Positions 44,636 to 55,459 of a stretch of DNA of 64,000 nt are shown here, in pieces (the stretch's first letter is position 1; each line of letters opens with the position of its first letter). Source of the stretch: Trichobilharzia regenti (lineage: Eukaryota; Platyhelminthes; Trematoda; Strigeidida; Schistosomatidae); NCBI GenBank assembly GCA_944472135.2, contig OX235264.1, positions 124,091,809 through 124,155,808 of the forward strand, in the 5' to 3' direction. The notes beneath the pieces are model-generated. The model saw only the letters and a program-made list of their open reading frames with translations. It did not search any database and had not been told where the DNA came from. Both the position numbers and the translations under genes were made by a program.

Positions 44636-45344
44636 CATGTTCTCGTATTCACCTTGTTTTGCATACCGATTTCTGCTCACTGATATTTCGTTGACATCTA
44701 GTGGATGTGAATATTCAGTGGTGTGATAATACAGCAGTAGTTATATTGTCGGGTCTCGATGCCGCGTCTCAGAGATGAGTGTAATTCTACGTGTTTTAGA
44801 TATGTTGTCCTGTTATGCTGTGTCTAATCGGAGCAAGACCTCGAATCCCTGCTTTTTGTGTACCGAGATTAGGTTTATCAAGAATCTGTATATGTTGTCG
44901 ACATTTTCGCCGTGTATCGGTCTTATACTCTCCTGAAGTTTACTCGTCATAATTCAACTCACTAGCACATTGTGTGCGGTTGTATGCAATTAATAAATCA
45001 CAGTGATATGTATGAACGGATTTCAGTGAATCGTTCGATAGATGATGTTTTCCGGAAGCAGGTGTATCGCACTACTGTGATACTTCACATTAGGTGCATC
45101 TCAGCTTAGTCGAAATGACGCTGTAATGAACATGGTCTTCAGCTATGTCCGAAGACTTTGAGACAACACAGTGTAAGTGTAGCCAATGTGAATGAGAGGC
45201 GTACAAATTTGAAGACAACGGTTTACAACCAGTAGGCAAGTCCGACTCTATATAAACTTGCTGATGCATATGACTTGATCTGCACATTTCTTATCGACGC
45301 GAGGGTTTTCCCACTATCACAGTTAATTTGTCTTCTCACCTTTC

Positions 45345-45640
45345 AATTTCGGTGGAACAAATCTCTCGAATCTTATGTTGAAAATCCGAATGTCCTGATT
45401 TTTCCTGAGTGCTGAATAGCTTTGAACTGATCTCTGGGTGTTGAAATTGAACCTTGTCTTCCTGATTCTGGCTTTCACATCTTCATCTGTCCCAACCATA
45501 TTTCAATCGATGCTTCCAAATACGACGAATGGAAGAAGTAATCTCTGTGATGATTGGCGTTGATCGTTGTTGGTGTTGTTTGGTTGGTTATCTTCATCAC
45601 CTCTGTATTCTCTATGTACACTTGGATTGGTGTATTTGCA
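45345..45640 (-). pseudogene. ancient RTE reverse transcriptase remnant (inverted R4)
   Basis: On the minus strand, near 45635-45580, the codons read QVYIENTEVMKIT; further on are a DEDVKARIRK-like stretch (from about 45495) and a region similar to 17940-18000. It is the inverted counterpart of 17700-18065. Stops and gaps are present. Confidence 0.55.
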
Positions 45641-45649
45641 GCCAAAGTG

Positions 45650-47100
45650 GTATATGTCTAGGTATTTACTCACGTTTCGCTATTCAGTGATGCTAAGAGC
45701 TTCATCCAACCAGCAGAATTCACGAAATCTCTTGGCAACGTAATCACACTTCTTCAGCATGAGGTTATTTAGTGCTGTTGTCATGTTGGTCGACTGGCAA
45801 GGAAAACAAGCCCATGTGTAGTGTAGACTGTTGGATTAGATACGTGCGTGAAATAATCAAACCAGCATGTTTTAAAACAATGAAATTGTTGCATATATTT
45901 GTTTTGATTTCGTCACTGAATCTTAGATGGTGATGATGGTGGTTTTGGAGTCGATGCTGAAACCAGCTAGAATTTCGTCTTAGTCCATCATCATTCGTAT
46001 TCAGATAATTCAGACTTCATTCAATGTGAAGTTCTTCTCATATGGTACGTTCTGTTCGTGCGTCGGTGGCATAGCAGTTAGGACGCTCGCCGACCATGCA
46101 CATGGTCCGGGGATCGATTCCCGGCCGACGCATTCCTTAACCTCGCTAAGTCGGAAATATTGCTGATAAAGAGGAAAGAATGGACAAGAGGCCAGCAACC
46201 CCATCCTGTAAAATAAACACTGCTACAGAAACTTCAAGCCACTAGCTTCAAGCCACATGTTCCACTGTGGAACGTGAGGGCATACAAACGTTCTGTTCGA
46301 TCTCTGAGGTCCTTATCTCCTGGATGATTTCAATATTGTCACAATGAATTTTGTGGTCTGATTCTATGACTGCCACTTGTTCATCGTCTATCACTTAGAA
46401 TGCAGTTTTCCCTCGTGGTTTCTGAATAGTGACCTAGGAGTTCAGTAGCCCATTGTAATTTTAATCTGCTCTCTGCAGTCCTTCCTGCAGTCTAGCTCAA
46501 TATTTGCGCAAAACCCTCATTTCGCCCCTCACCTGAGATCCCTTCTATGTTAATCTCGAACGCTCAGCTCACTGTTTTCACTAGGTGACCTGACGTTTCA
46601 TGTCACTATATGATGCATTTAGCATTTGTCAAATACGCTCCCATCTCCTTTCGCATATCTTTTGCATGATACATTCTTGCTTCATTCCTCGTAAGAGTTC
46701 CTGGTTTCTTGGGCGTTTCCAGCTAGCCATCAGTTTGTTCAGCACAAGGAGAATGCAGCTATTGACTGTAGTCTGTACTAGCTAACTGCAGGTGTATTTT
46801 GGTGATGGCTGTGTCAGTTGTCTTAGTCTTATAGCAGCAGTTAATTGAGTTTGGTGTTAAAGACTCCCAATCGTATTCCCGGTGTACTGTGCAATGGTTT
46901 ACATACACACTGAACTTAGAGTGACGACTGCTTGCCTTACTACTGTGATCCAGCTTTCGAAATCCTCATCCATACTGCCCACAGTTGATATGATGCTACC
47001 GAGATGAATGGTGTAGCTGACGACTGTTTGATTTCTCTGGTTGTTAGTGATTCCGCTTTCTCTTGGTCGAATATCTGTGAAACAACATCTTTTTCCTCAA
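45650..47100 (-). repeat. repeat family R4, inverted copy
   Basis: The reverse complement follows the order of 16000-17160: the lines near 45920-45990 mirror GACTACGACGAAATT and the CACC-rich run at 23509-23560 and 16790-16850, and 46600-46760 mirrors 59570-59690. The part from 46414 on also belongs to the left arm of inverted repeat 3. Confidence 0.65.
46059..46285 (+). mobile_element. tRNA-headed SINE, type II body, best copy
   Basis: A 74-base head (46059-46132) has paired ends TGCGTCG and CGACGCA, A-box-like TGGCATAGCAGTTAGG and B-box-like GGATCGATTCCC. It is followed directly by the type II body, TTCCTTAACCTCGCTAAG to CACTGTGGAACGTGAGG. It lies inside inverted R4 at a site where the direct R4 copies have none (their SINE is elsewhere), so it is a later insertion. 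Confidence 0.75.
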
Positions 47101-47529
47101 ATGCAAAATCTAGTTAGAATGGGCAGACGACACCCATTTGTAAATAGATATTTCTCAGAGTTTATCATAAACAACTCACGTTCTTGAACTGTGAGGTTGT
47201 TTTATCGATATATTCTCCATCATTTTACAGTGAGTATTTCAGTTGTTCTCATCGGCGCATTACGAATCAGGTTTTGTGTTTATCCTCGACGCCTCAAGCT
47301 AAATATTGTACAGATAGAACTACAACACATCACTCGCACACTGAGAGTTGTCCGAAGCATAATATTTGACATCTTTGTTAGTTCCGCCTGCATTTGATTG
47401 GATGCTGTTAACATTGGCGAGAGTTGTGAAAAGCTCCAGATTTCTCCAGTTGAAGTTGATTAGTGTTTGTCGTGAGGAGAACACGTAGGCACAAATTAAT
47501 GCTAACGCTTCGCTAATCAGCTTGTTGTA

Positions 47530-48820
47530 TTCAACTTGAATTTAACCAGCATAAAACCAGATCACGGCTTCAATCATGAATGTTCAGCCAGCATCAATTT
47601 GTATTCACCACTTATTAGCCCGAACTGTCTTCAAACACCAGAATAGTCCGATTATCGAAAAGGGGATAGCGATTCATCCTTCCCAACTGCTGTCATATTC
47701 TCATATTTATCACAAGTGTATTAGCGTTATGTTTCACATTCTGGATCGCGTTGATGGTGCCATTTCATTCCATGTCTAGAAATATCATTTCTACGCAAGC
47801 GTCTGATTTGAATGTAAGATGCCGAACTAGAATGTGTCCTTCATTTGAATCACTGTTGCTGGTTCAAATTGCGGATTATGTTTCAATATAAGCAGAGAAA
47901 TACGAACAGTATCCCTGTATCATCGATGGTTCTGACATTCAGGTGAATACGTGACGGAGTTCATATTTCAATCTGGTTTTGAATCCTCACGAATATAATA
48001 CCTTCAATAGTGTTTCTTCATCCTCGAATATCACACTTCGGTACTAACTACTGCACTAGCCACCGACACGCATTGCAAATCATTGATGACTTCTGAGTAT
48101 TCGAATTCTGGGACAGTTTTTACTTCTCCAATTATAGCTACCTTATTCCTTCGGCCGTTGACGACTCTTTTAATTCAAATGGTATCGGACAAGAAACACT
48201 TTAATATATTCTTCGTGACCTCTTCAACTAGCTCCATAAATATCGACTTATTCCGAAATCATCTGACATATTTCCATCCTGCCTAATCGTGTCAGTGTTA
48301 ATGACTGATTATCTGGATAGTCAGTGCTGGTCACTGGTTGAGAGGTGAGGGGTAACTGACATAGATGAATTAGTGACACTATCACATAGTTCCTGTGTGA
48401 TACTGTGAGTGATACTAAGAAAGTGACTTCCATATATATATGAAATCGGTCAGTCGCTGTGCACATGTCAGTCTAGGATGTTCGGTGTGCAATTCACAAT
48501 CACACTGGTTGGAGATGATAAATAATGGAAAATGCACAGTAGTTTGGAAACATCAGTGATTCCACTTCATTCAGTGATAACCTGACAGGTGCTGGTTTCG
48601 TTGACAAATGTTATTTGTAGCATATTTCATTGAAGGACAGTCTACTCGTGACATGGTTAGTAAAAACCAGTGTATTAGAGTGAGGGAAGTGCCCAGTAAT
48701 GGAAAGTGATCACACCTCAGGTCATCCTGGTTGTGTTATTCATAGTACTGTCAATTTCCGTTTGTATGGAGACAGCGCACACAATAATTTTGATAGGTAG
48801 ATATATATATATATATATAT
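47530..48820 (+). repeat. repeat family R3, copy ii
   Basis: Matches 55460-57190 in order (CCGAACTGTC, CATATTTATCACAAG, GTTTCACATTCTGGA blocks). 48490-48790 matches 13600-14000. It is shortened near 48700, where about 70 bases present in the other copies are missing. The mirror copy is at 61590-62880. Confidence 0.65.
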
Positions 48821-48824
48821 GTAT

Positions 48825-49266
48825 TCAGTGAGTTTATGGTTAAGATATCATTTTAGTTAACTGTGCTGAACTATATTGCATGTTGTCTGATTGTATAGTT
48901 GTCGTCGCTTTTTGCCCTTTTTTCTGTGAACTGTTTCCTTTGTTGATGTTGTTCTCATTGTTTGTCCGTTATTTTCTGATTTTGAGGGGAGCAACCGAAA
49001 AGGTTGCTTCTCTCTAAACTTTTACTTAATGTAATCATTCTTTTCTCAGGCGTGAGGCTAGCAACTCAACCCTGTAAACAAAAATTGCTACAGAAACTTC
49101 AGTATGATGAACCTCCTTGGACCAAAAGAAAAAGTCTGTGTAGGAACATGGAACGTCCGAACTATGTACGAGACTGGGAAAGCTGCCCAGATCGCAAACG
49201 AGATGAAAAGATACGGAATCCAAGTTCTGGGAATATGTGAAAGCAGATGGAATGAGAATGGACTCA
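48825..49266 (+). mobile_element. SR2-like RTE, 5' end, running into the gap
   Basis: The leader begins after a TA tract and reaches ATG 49104. The endonuclease start reads MMNLLGPKEKVCVGTWNVRTM, then QVLGICESRWNENGL with the catalytic Glu, before the N run. The start agrees with the copy at 61314. The long open frames listed across 49035-49850 are only translations of N. Confidence 0.85.
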
Positions 49267-49766
49267 NNNNNNNNNNNNNNNNNNNNNNNNNNNNNNNNNN
49301 NNNNNNNNNNNNNNNNNNNNNNNNNNNNNNNNNNNNNNNNNNNNNNNNNNNNNNNNNNNNNNNNNNNNNNNNNNNNNNNNNNNNNNNNNNNNNNNNNNNN
49401 NNNNNNNNNNNNNNNNNNNNNNNNNNNNNNNNNNNNNNNNNNNNNNNNNNNNNNNNNNNNNNNNNNNNNNNNNNNNNNNNNNNNNNNNNNNNNNNNNNNN
49501 NNNNNNNNNNNNNNNNNNNNNNNNNNNNNNNNNNNNNNNNNNNNNNNNNNNNNNNNNNNNNNNNNNNNNNNNNNNNNNNNNNNNNNNNNNNNNNNNNNNN
49601 NNNNNNNNNNNNNNNNNNNNNNNNNNNNNNNNNNNNNNNNNNNNNNNNNNNNNNNNNNNNNNNNNNNNNNNNNNNNNNNNNNNNNNNNNNNNNNNNNNNN
49701 NNNNNNNNNNNNNNNNNNNNNNNNNNNNNNNNNNNNNNNNNNNNNNNNNNNNNNNNNNNNNNNNNN
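49267..49766. other. assembly gap (500 N)
   Basis: Exactly 500 N, probably a placeholder of unknown true size. It lies inside an SR2 copy at the inner edge of inverted repeat 3, where near-identical sequence would defeat assembly. Confidence 0.95.
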
Positions 49767-51099
49767 AATTTTCAAACACGACTAACATCCTACTACACTA
49801 ACGAGTTTATCGTTTATATATCCTCAGCTGGTTTCAATAAGCGGTCATAAATCAAGTGAATGACAGGTGTCTGTGCATGAGGCTAATAAAACGCTCTATA
49901 GAAGATCAACCAATCGTCTGTGAAACTTAGGCAGGTTGGAGTGTTGGAAAATGATTAGAAGCCAGTTAACCAACGTCGTCTTTCAATGGTAACAAAAGTA
50001 AACATGATGACATTGAATATGTGAAGCATGTTTTGAGGCTGTTTGACAGAGCTGCTCAGGTTGTAATACAGATTGATGGGTGTGATGTTGCAGAATGAGG
50101 ACTCTATGAATGAGTGTGGTCGCTCCTAAATGGAAACTCGGAAGTCATTAATCAACTCCAGTCACTCAGATTACAATAGAGATTTCAGTAAGTGTCCGAC
50201 TGTCGTCAAGACACCATCAGCATTGAGATCATTGATTTAGTGAGAATCATTCAAATCCTTGATTATGACAGCTAGATTCAATTCAGAAGAATGAAGAAAA
50301 CGAAGATACAATTTCCTCTTCCGTAGTCAACTGAGAGGAAGTTGTTGATGAGTATTTCTATGGACAACTGGAAACAGCGAAGTTGGAGAAGTTTAAGTGA
50401 TGGTGACATCAGAGTTCGAATGAGGAATATGAATCGCTAGCTAAAAGCAGACAGCACAGCATGAGGTCTCAGAGTTTGTAAGTGTGATCGGAGAGGTATT
50501 TTCAGACTTGTGGTCTTTCGATAATTGGATGAATATAAGGAGCGTGTACGAGGTTAAAGTACAGGCAAATTCAAGTAATTTCTACAAGACGGAGACATTT
50601 TAGACGAAAATAAATTCTGTGGTGAGGATTCGAAGCTTATTCACATTGAGTTGGGGAAAATTACCACAGGTTAGTTCAGGCCAATTTCTAGTGCAAGAAG
50701 TGTTTATGATAAAGTCAACAGCCATCAGAGTAGACGAGGATTGGAAAGGTGAAAGGTCAACACATAGTACATTCAGGACATAGCCCATGATCGCTCGATG
50801 ATTAAGAAAAAATTGTAGATATTTTGTAAATTGAAAGACCATACCTGACTTTAAATAGACGATGGGTTTGGCCCATTCTGGCAGCCTAAATGAACCGATA
50901 AAATCTGCATCCGTTGAGGATTTATTTGCATGCTGTAAACGAAGCGAGAACTGACAGGTGAGTGGGAGATTGCGTGGAGGTAGTACTTCTGGCGATCACA
51001 CAAAAGATGGAAGATGATGATGTTGCTCAATCAAAAATAACACCGACAATATCCAGCACAGTCGCCATCGATTTGAAAGTGGTTCTCTTTTTTTCTTAC
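49767..51099. other. no gene recognised
   Basis: Unassigned sequence after the gap. It is not the continuation of the SR2 copy at 48825, and no repeat partner was found. Confidence 0.4.
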
Positions 51100-51240
51100 T
51101 GACGCCAGGAGAATCATTTCAAATACGATCGAAGCAGAGGATCATGTAAAGGCCAGCAAAGGTTATTCCGATGAAGTCCGTCTGCAAAGGAGCAGCATCC
51201 GAATGATTTCAAACACTAATTTTAGTCAGTGCTCATGTAT
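51100..51240 (+). pseudogene. very decayed RTE remnant
   Basis: The plus strand reads ISNTIEAEDHVKASKGY, which lines up loosely with SIVSTTDGTDEDIKARIEKA of SR2. Short and weak. Confidence 0.3.
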
Positions 51241-52109
51241 ATTTGACATTTATGGCGCTTTCAATGCCACCGGGATTTGAATATGCAGCAGGCCTTCGAA
51301 AGTGCCTCATCTCGTTTGATAGTGGAGGTCAACTGGTCGAATGATGAGTCAAGCAACACGTAATGCAAGAAGGCACGTGGCGACCGGAAGATTCTACGAT
51401 GTCTACTTACACAGAGTTTCACAAAACTACTAGTATGGCAGAAATCAATAGTGGAACCTAATTTCAAACATTTCAGTAAATGACATGAGAATATCTGTAC
51501 TCTCTTTCTCTCTCTCCTAACAACAACAGCCTTGTCCTCAAACACAAAATCTAATTAGAACAGGCTCATCAAGCTTATTTAATACTAGACATTTCTCATA
51601 GTTAATAACATACATTTCACATTCTAAGTGAGTTTTGAGTGATGTTTCGGGTCATTCTGTCTCAACATACCTAATAATCTGGTGATATTTTTAATGTATG
51701 ACATTCACCAGTGTACATTATTGATTCCGTGAACAAATTTGTGGTTGAGATAAGATATTTTGATGATATTTTTATGTCTCTGTCTGTACATCCACATACT
51801 GATGATGAAAGAAGTCCTACGGAAGTTTATCTTTCTGAGTTCCTTTCCTGATTGCTGATTTTCATGTGCATAGAATGCACTCTTGCTCTTGAATTTACGC
51901 GCATTGTCATTAAGGATATGTAACTGCTTCTAAATGTGGCATGTATTCCCTGTGAGTGCATGTGAGGCCATTATCCTCACCTAATGTAAAACAACTCATT
52001 CGAGACAGAAATGTGCAACCAGAGACATATTAAAAACTGAAGATATTCGTCTCCGTATCTGAGTAGGACAAAAAGAAGTCAACTGGTGGAAGTCTCCGGT
52101 AAGCTAGTC
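51241..52109. other. no gene; weak repeat similarity
   Basis: 51500-51910 resembles 41740-42060 and part of 47090-47170. No coding region is supported. Confidence 0.35.
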
Positions 52110-52420
52110 AGCCGAGGCGTTGTTCTTCCGATGACAGCAAAGTTGAGCATGGCGACATATATGATCTGGAAATGTCGCTGACACATGAGAACAAAGCAGA
52201 GAAGATATGGTATGGAAGTGCTAGGAATATGTGGAGGTTATTGAAATATAATCTACTCATGTCACTCAGGTGACCACTGTGAACACTCTGAGTGTGGGGT
52301 GGCTATTATTGTGTGACTAATAGCTTTAAGTGAAATTCATTCTCGAACAGAACCATGATAACACCAATCGGCGAAAATGTTAGAGATTTAGAGTTGCGCG
52401 TAAACGGTGTCTAGAAAAAA
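52110..52420 (+). pseudogene. decayed RTE endonuclease
   Basis: The plus strand reads RRYGMEVLGICGG, then YSCHSGDHCEHSECGVAIIV, matching SR2 KRYGIQVLGICESRW and YSGHPEDNHTHTEGVAIMM. The catalytic Glu of GICE is replaced and stops are present. It probably belongs to the same old RTE as the R4 remnants. Confidence 0.5.
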
Positions 52421-52899
52421 AGCAGACGAAAGAAGAAGGAAGACTCCCACAGTCAATTGTGAGTGGCCTTTCACAAGAGCTGAATTTCATCCTGTTCTCT
52501 GCAGTCATCCATAGCTAAATCCACCAGTGACCTTCTCATATCATCCTCATCAGCAGTCTTTTTTGCAATCATTTCACATTTTACTTGTGCACGTTTGTTG
52601 GGTAACAGGCTCATGGACGTTACCAGCTGGAGTTACCGCCTGTTACCCAATTCTTTCTGGACATCTGATCTTCAGTGATGAAAGTTATAATCTGCCTGAA
52701 ATGTCTGTGATCGACTGTCAATAATAACTGAGACTCATGACATGTCTCTTCACCATATACCAGCTCTAATTTTACTTCTATGTTCCAAAGCTTCACTTTA
52801 TTCACTCTACTGAATGCAGGACATTTCAGAGGAATTTAGGTGTATATTGCATGTGTTCCACCTTCACTGGAGGCTATGTTGTCTAGGTGACCACCTCTG

Positions 52900-53060
52900 T
52901 CAAATTTCTCCTGTTAAAAGACATTATTGATTAATGCTGTAGTTGTTCTTGTTGATGGTTGGTTATATCCATCACCTCCGTCTTTCTAATGTTCATGTGA
53001 AATCCCATTTTCTCTGTTTTATTCTGCCAGCTGTTACTTTTCTGCCAATCTGTGATATGA
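52900..53060 (-). pseudogene. decayed RTE reverse transcriptase piece
   Basis: On the minus strand, stretches similar to KSNKLAEEAS, VNIDKTEVMKI and the linker start appear in broken frames (GISHEH, KDGGDGYN in one frame). Orientation is opposite to the endonuclease piece at 52110. Confidence 0.4.
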
Positions 53061-55459
53061 ATGCAAACCTGGAACAGACGACACAGAAAGATAATTCACA
53101 ACATCTCGAAAAATGCTGACTTCGTGAGATGAATAAACAGGAGATTTACTTGCAGACTTCTGCACCATCACTGATTTCATTATTCGAGGAAGAGTGTTAG
53201 GTTAAACGGATATGCACACAGTGACATTTTTGTCGCCAAATGAAAACAGCGAAATTCAGATTGCCTTCATGTGAATATGAAGGAAGTGGAGAGAAAATTG
53301 GGAAGATGGGAAGATGATCGGACATTCAGAATCCAATACTGTCTTCAACACAAAGAAACTGACGCAAGAAGCTACGATTGGCCGCTGTAGAGATGAAGAA
53401 TGAAAGGCGAAGCCGAATTCCATCCACAGAACAGTGAACTAGGATGTGAAAAAGTGCGCTAGGAACGACGAAACAAGCTTTCACAATAAACCATCGGCTT
53501 AAGTAGAGCAGGCTGAATGTAAGAGAGACCTCACAACTCTGCATCAGATAATCCGTTCGCTATCCATTAATGTAAATGACGCACACGAAATACAATGAGG
53601 GGAACCCACCATAGAGTGAGGGAAAATAAAGGATGATTTGAGCATTTCGAAAGACACCTGTAGTCACCGGCATGAACAGATGCTGCAGAAGTATCACTAG
53701 AAGAGACAGAAGATACTTTCAGTTAACATCAGTATTGAGGTAGAGCAGAGGTTTTCGATGTGCAGGAGATATTAAATGTCTGGTAGTCACCATTACCACA
53801 TGGGATAAACTAGGTAGGACTAAGAACGTATGGAGTGGCCACACGCCACCAGGAATCAAATGAGTAAGCAGATTGGAATAAGAGTCAACTCGTCCTGGTG
53901 CCATCCCACTGCGCCTAAAGTTCACAAATCAACTGGCTAGCAGTCAGTCTACAGTGAATCCAAATCATCATCTTGAAAATAAGTGGAGATGTTTTGAAAG
54001 CAAATGTTTTCCTGGAATTCAGGAAATCCACTTATGCTTGAACCGATTTTCAGCAACATGAGTGATCGTCATACGTAGAGGAATGCAGGTCAACCTATTA
54101 CCTCAACTTCACTGACTCTGAGTAGGTCTCCTAGAGATTCAGTCTTGAAGTGACTTGACAGTTCATTCAACGCTTCAAACGTGAGAGCTACCAGCATTCA
54201 TAAATCTTGTTCAACAGAAGAATGATGATGCAGAATGCTAGTTGATTCAAAACGGTCGTAGATTGTTGTTATGGTGAAGTGGCAGTAAAGCGAATCGAAG
54301 TCAATCATTATTCCTAGTTACAACACAGTCTCGGCCAACAGAGCCTAGAATGACGGTGTCTTAGAATGGAATAATATGAATAATATAAGGACAGACGTTC
54401 GAAAATGATAGTTCTCAGTATCTAAATTCGAGAAATTTGCGTAGAATTGTGAACATTTTGCAAATACAATCCAATTAATTCTCGAGGAGTAAGCCAGCTT
54501 GATGCGTGACAGAGTGCAATCACAAATATGTTCGCGATAATCTCTTCGATGTAATGGATAGTGTAGTCACATTTCACCGATCCTCAATACCACCACTGTA
54601 TTGGAAACACATCGACCGACGATCTTCCTGCCCACATTTGTCAGCTTATTTACACACATACATATGGTTGGTCTATGTCTCCTACTTGTAAGGATTAATC
54701 ACTTTTTGGAAGTCATACATTGTACTTCAGTCAAGTCTTATTTTGAATTTGCAAGAGGTTCTTCATTTCCTTCGACGTCTCACTTGGTTTCAGCCATAAA
54801 ACCTCAGAGAACATTCTTATCCGCTGTTTTCAGATGCGAAACCCTCAATATTTAGGAGATGCAATGCAGATCCGCAATACTCAGAGCTATTCGTATGATT
54901 GTGCATATCAGAGAGAAATCAAGTCTCGTCTCCACACTTAACTCTTCTCATTGTGGAGTATTTAGGACCATGTTAGTCTGCAGGACAAACTGCTGAATCC
55001 GAAGAAGTAGATTTCTGAGTACGGGAGTTTAAGCTGAATGATTGAATAATCTGCCACCAGACAAGTTCCAGTCTCTGGATCATTCGGTCTACTTGAGTTG
55101 CAGAATATGCTGAGAAGTAAATCATCTGATGTTTTATGTGGATGTTCACAGGGGCTGATTTCTGCGCCAACGTGTGAACATTATTCATCCATGTCATCTT
55201 CCACTATCTGTGGTGAAATCCTGAATCGACTGGACGAGTTTGCTGACTACAAACATGAAGACAAAAGGTAGTTCGTTCAAAAATGTCGTCAGTGATTTAC
55301 GCAGCATATGCGTGGTGCATATTCTGAATATCATAGTTTGTGCGTTCTTGACGAGAACCAACAAAATTTAGTGGATCCATACTTTAGTGAACCAATATTT
55401 TTCTACCTGTCTCCGAAAAAGAACTCACCGAAAACTGTCGCTTCTTTAACCAACTTGTT
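53061..55459. other. no gene recognised
   Basis: Several 60-90-codon frames occur on both strands (for example 54506-54691, 54601-54855), without motifs, partner copies or codon evidence. 53430-53560 may contain a further trace of the RTE 3' region. Confidence 0.35.

Larger units (their letters stand above)
43743..45300 (+). repeat. repeat family R2, copy c (best-preserved gene)
   Basis: Starts in the middle of the R2 unit, corresponding to 3262 of copy a, and continues past the small gene to the region matching 18240-18330 of copy b. The upstream part found in copies a, b and d is missing, cut at the arm border. Downstream, 45300-47100 continues as inverted R4. Confidence 0.75.
46414..49266 (+). 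repeat. inverted repeat 3, left arm (~2.85 kb, cut by an assembly gap)
   Basis: Reverse complement of 61152-64000, nearly identical; x pairs with about 110414-x. The partner runs to the last base of the window, so the outer border is not seen. Contents: an R4 part, R3 copy ii, a TA tract and the start of an SR2. The arm reaches the run of N at 49267. Confidence 0.9.

Noticed and set aside
46059..46132. Functional tRNA gene
   Set aside because: The A and B boxes and the end pairing are present, but no standard seven-base anticodon loop with a five-pair stem fits, and the same unit recurs in front of SINE bodies.
47184..47397. Hydrophobic frames shared by the inverted repeat 3 arms (47191-47397 and mirror copies)
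   Set aside because: They start only with GTG or TTG and have no ATG in place; repetition alone explains their conservation.
49035..49850. Open frames of 174-248 codons across the gap
   Set aside because: They consist of translated N; only the flanking SR2 codons are real.
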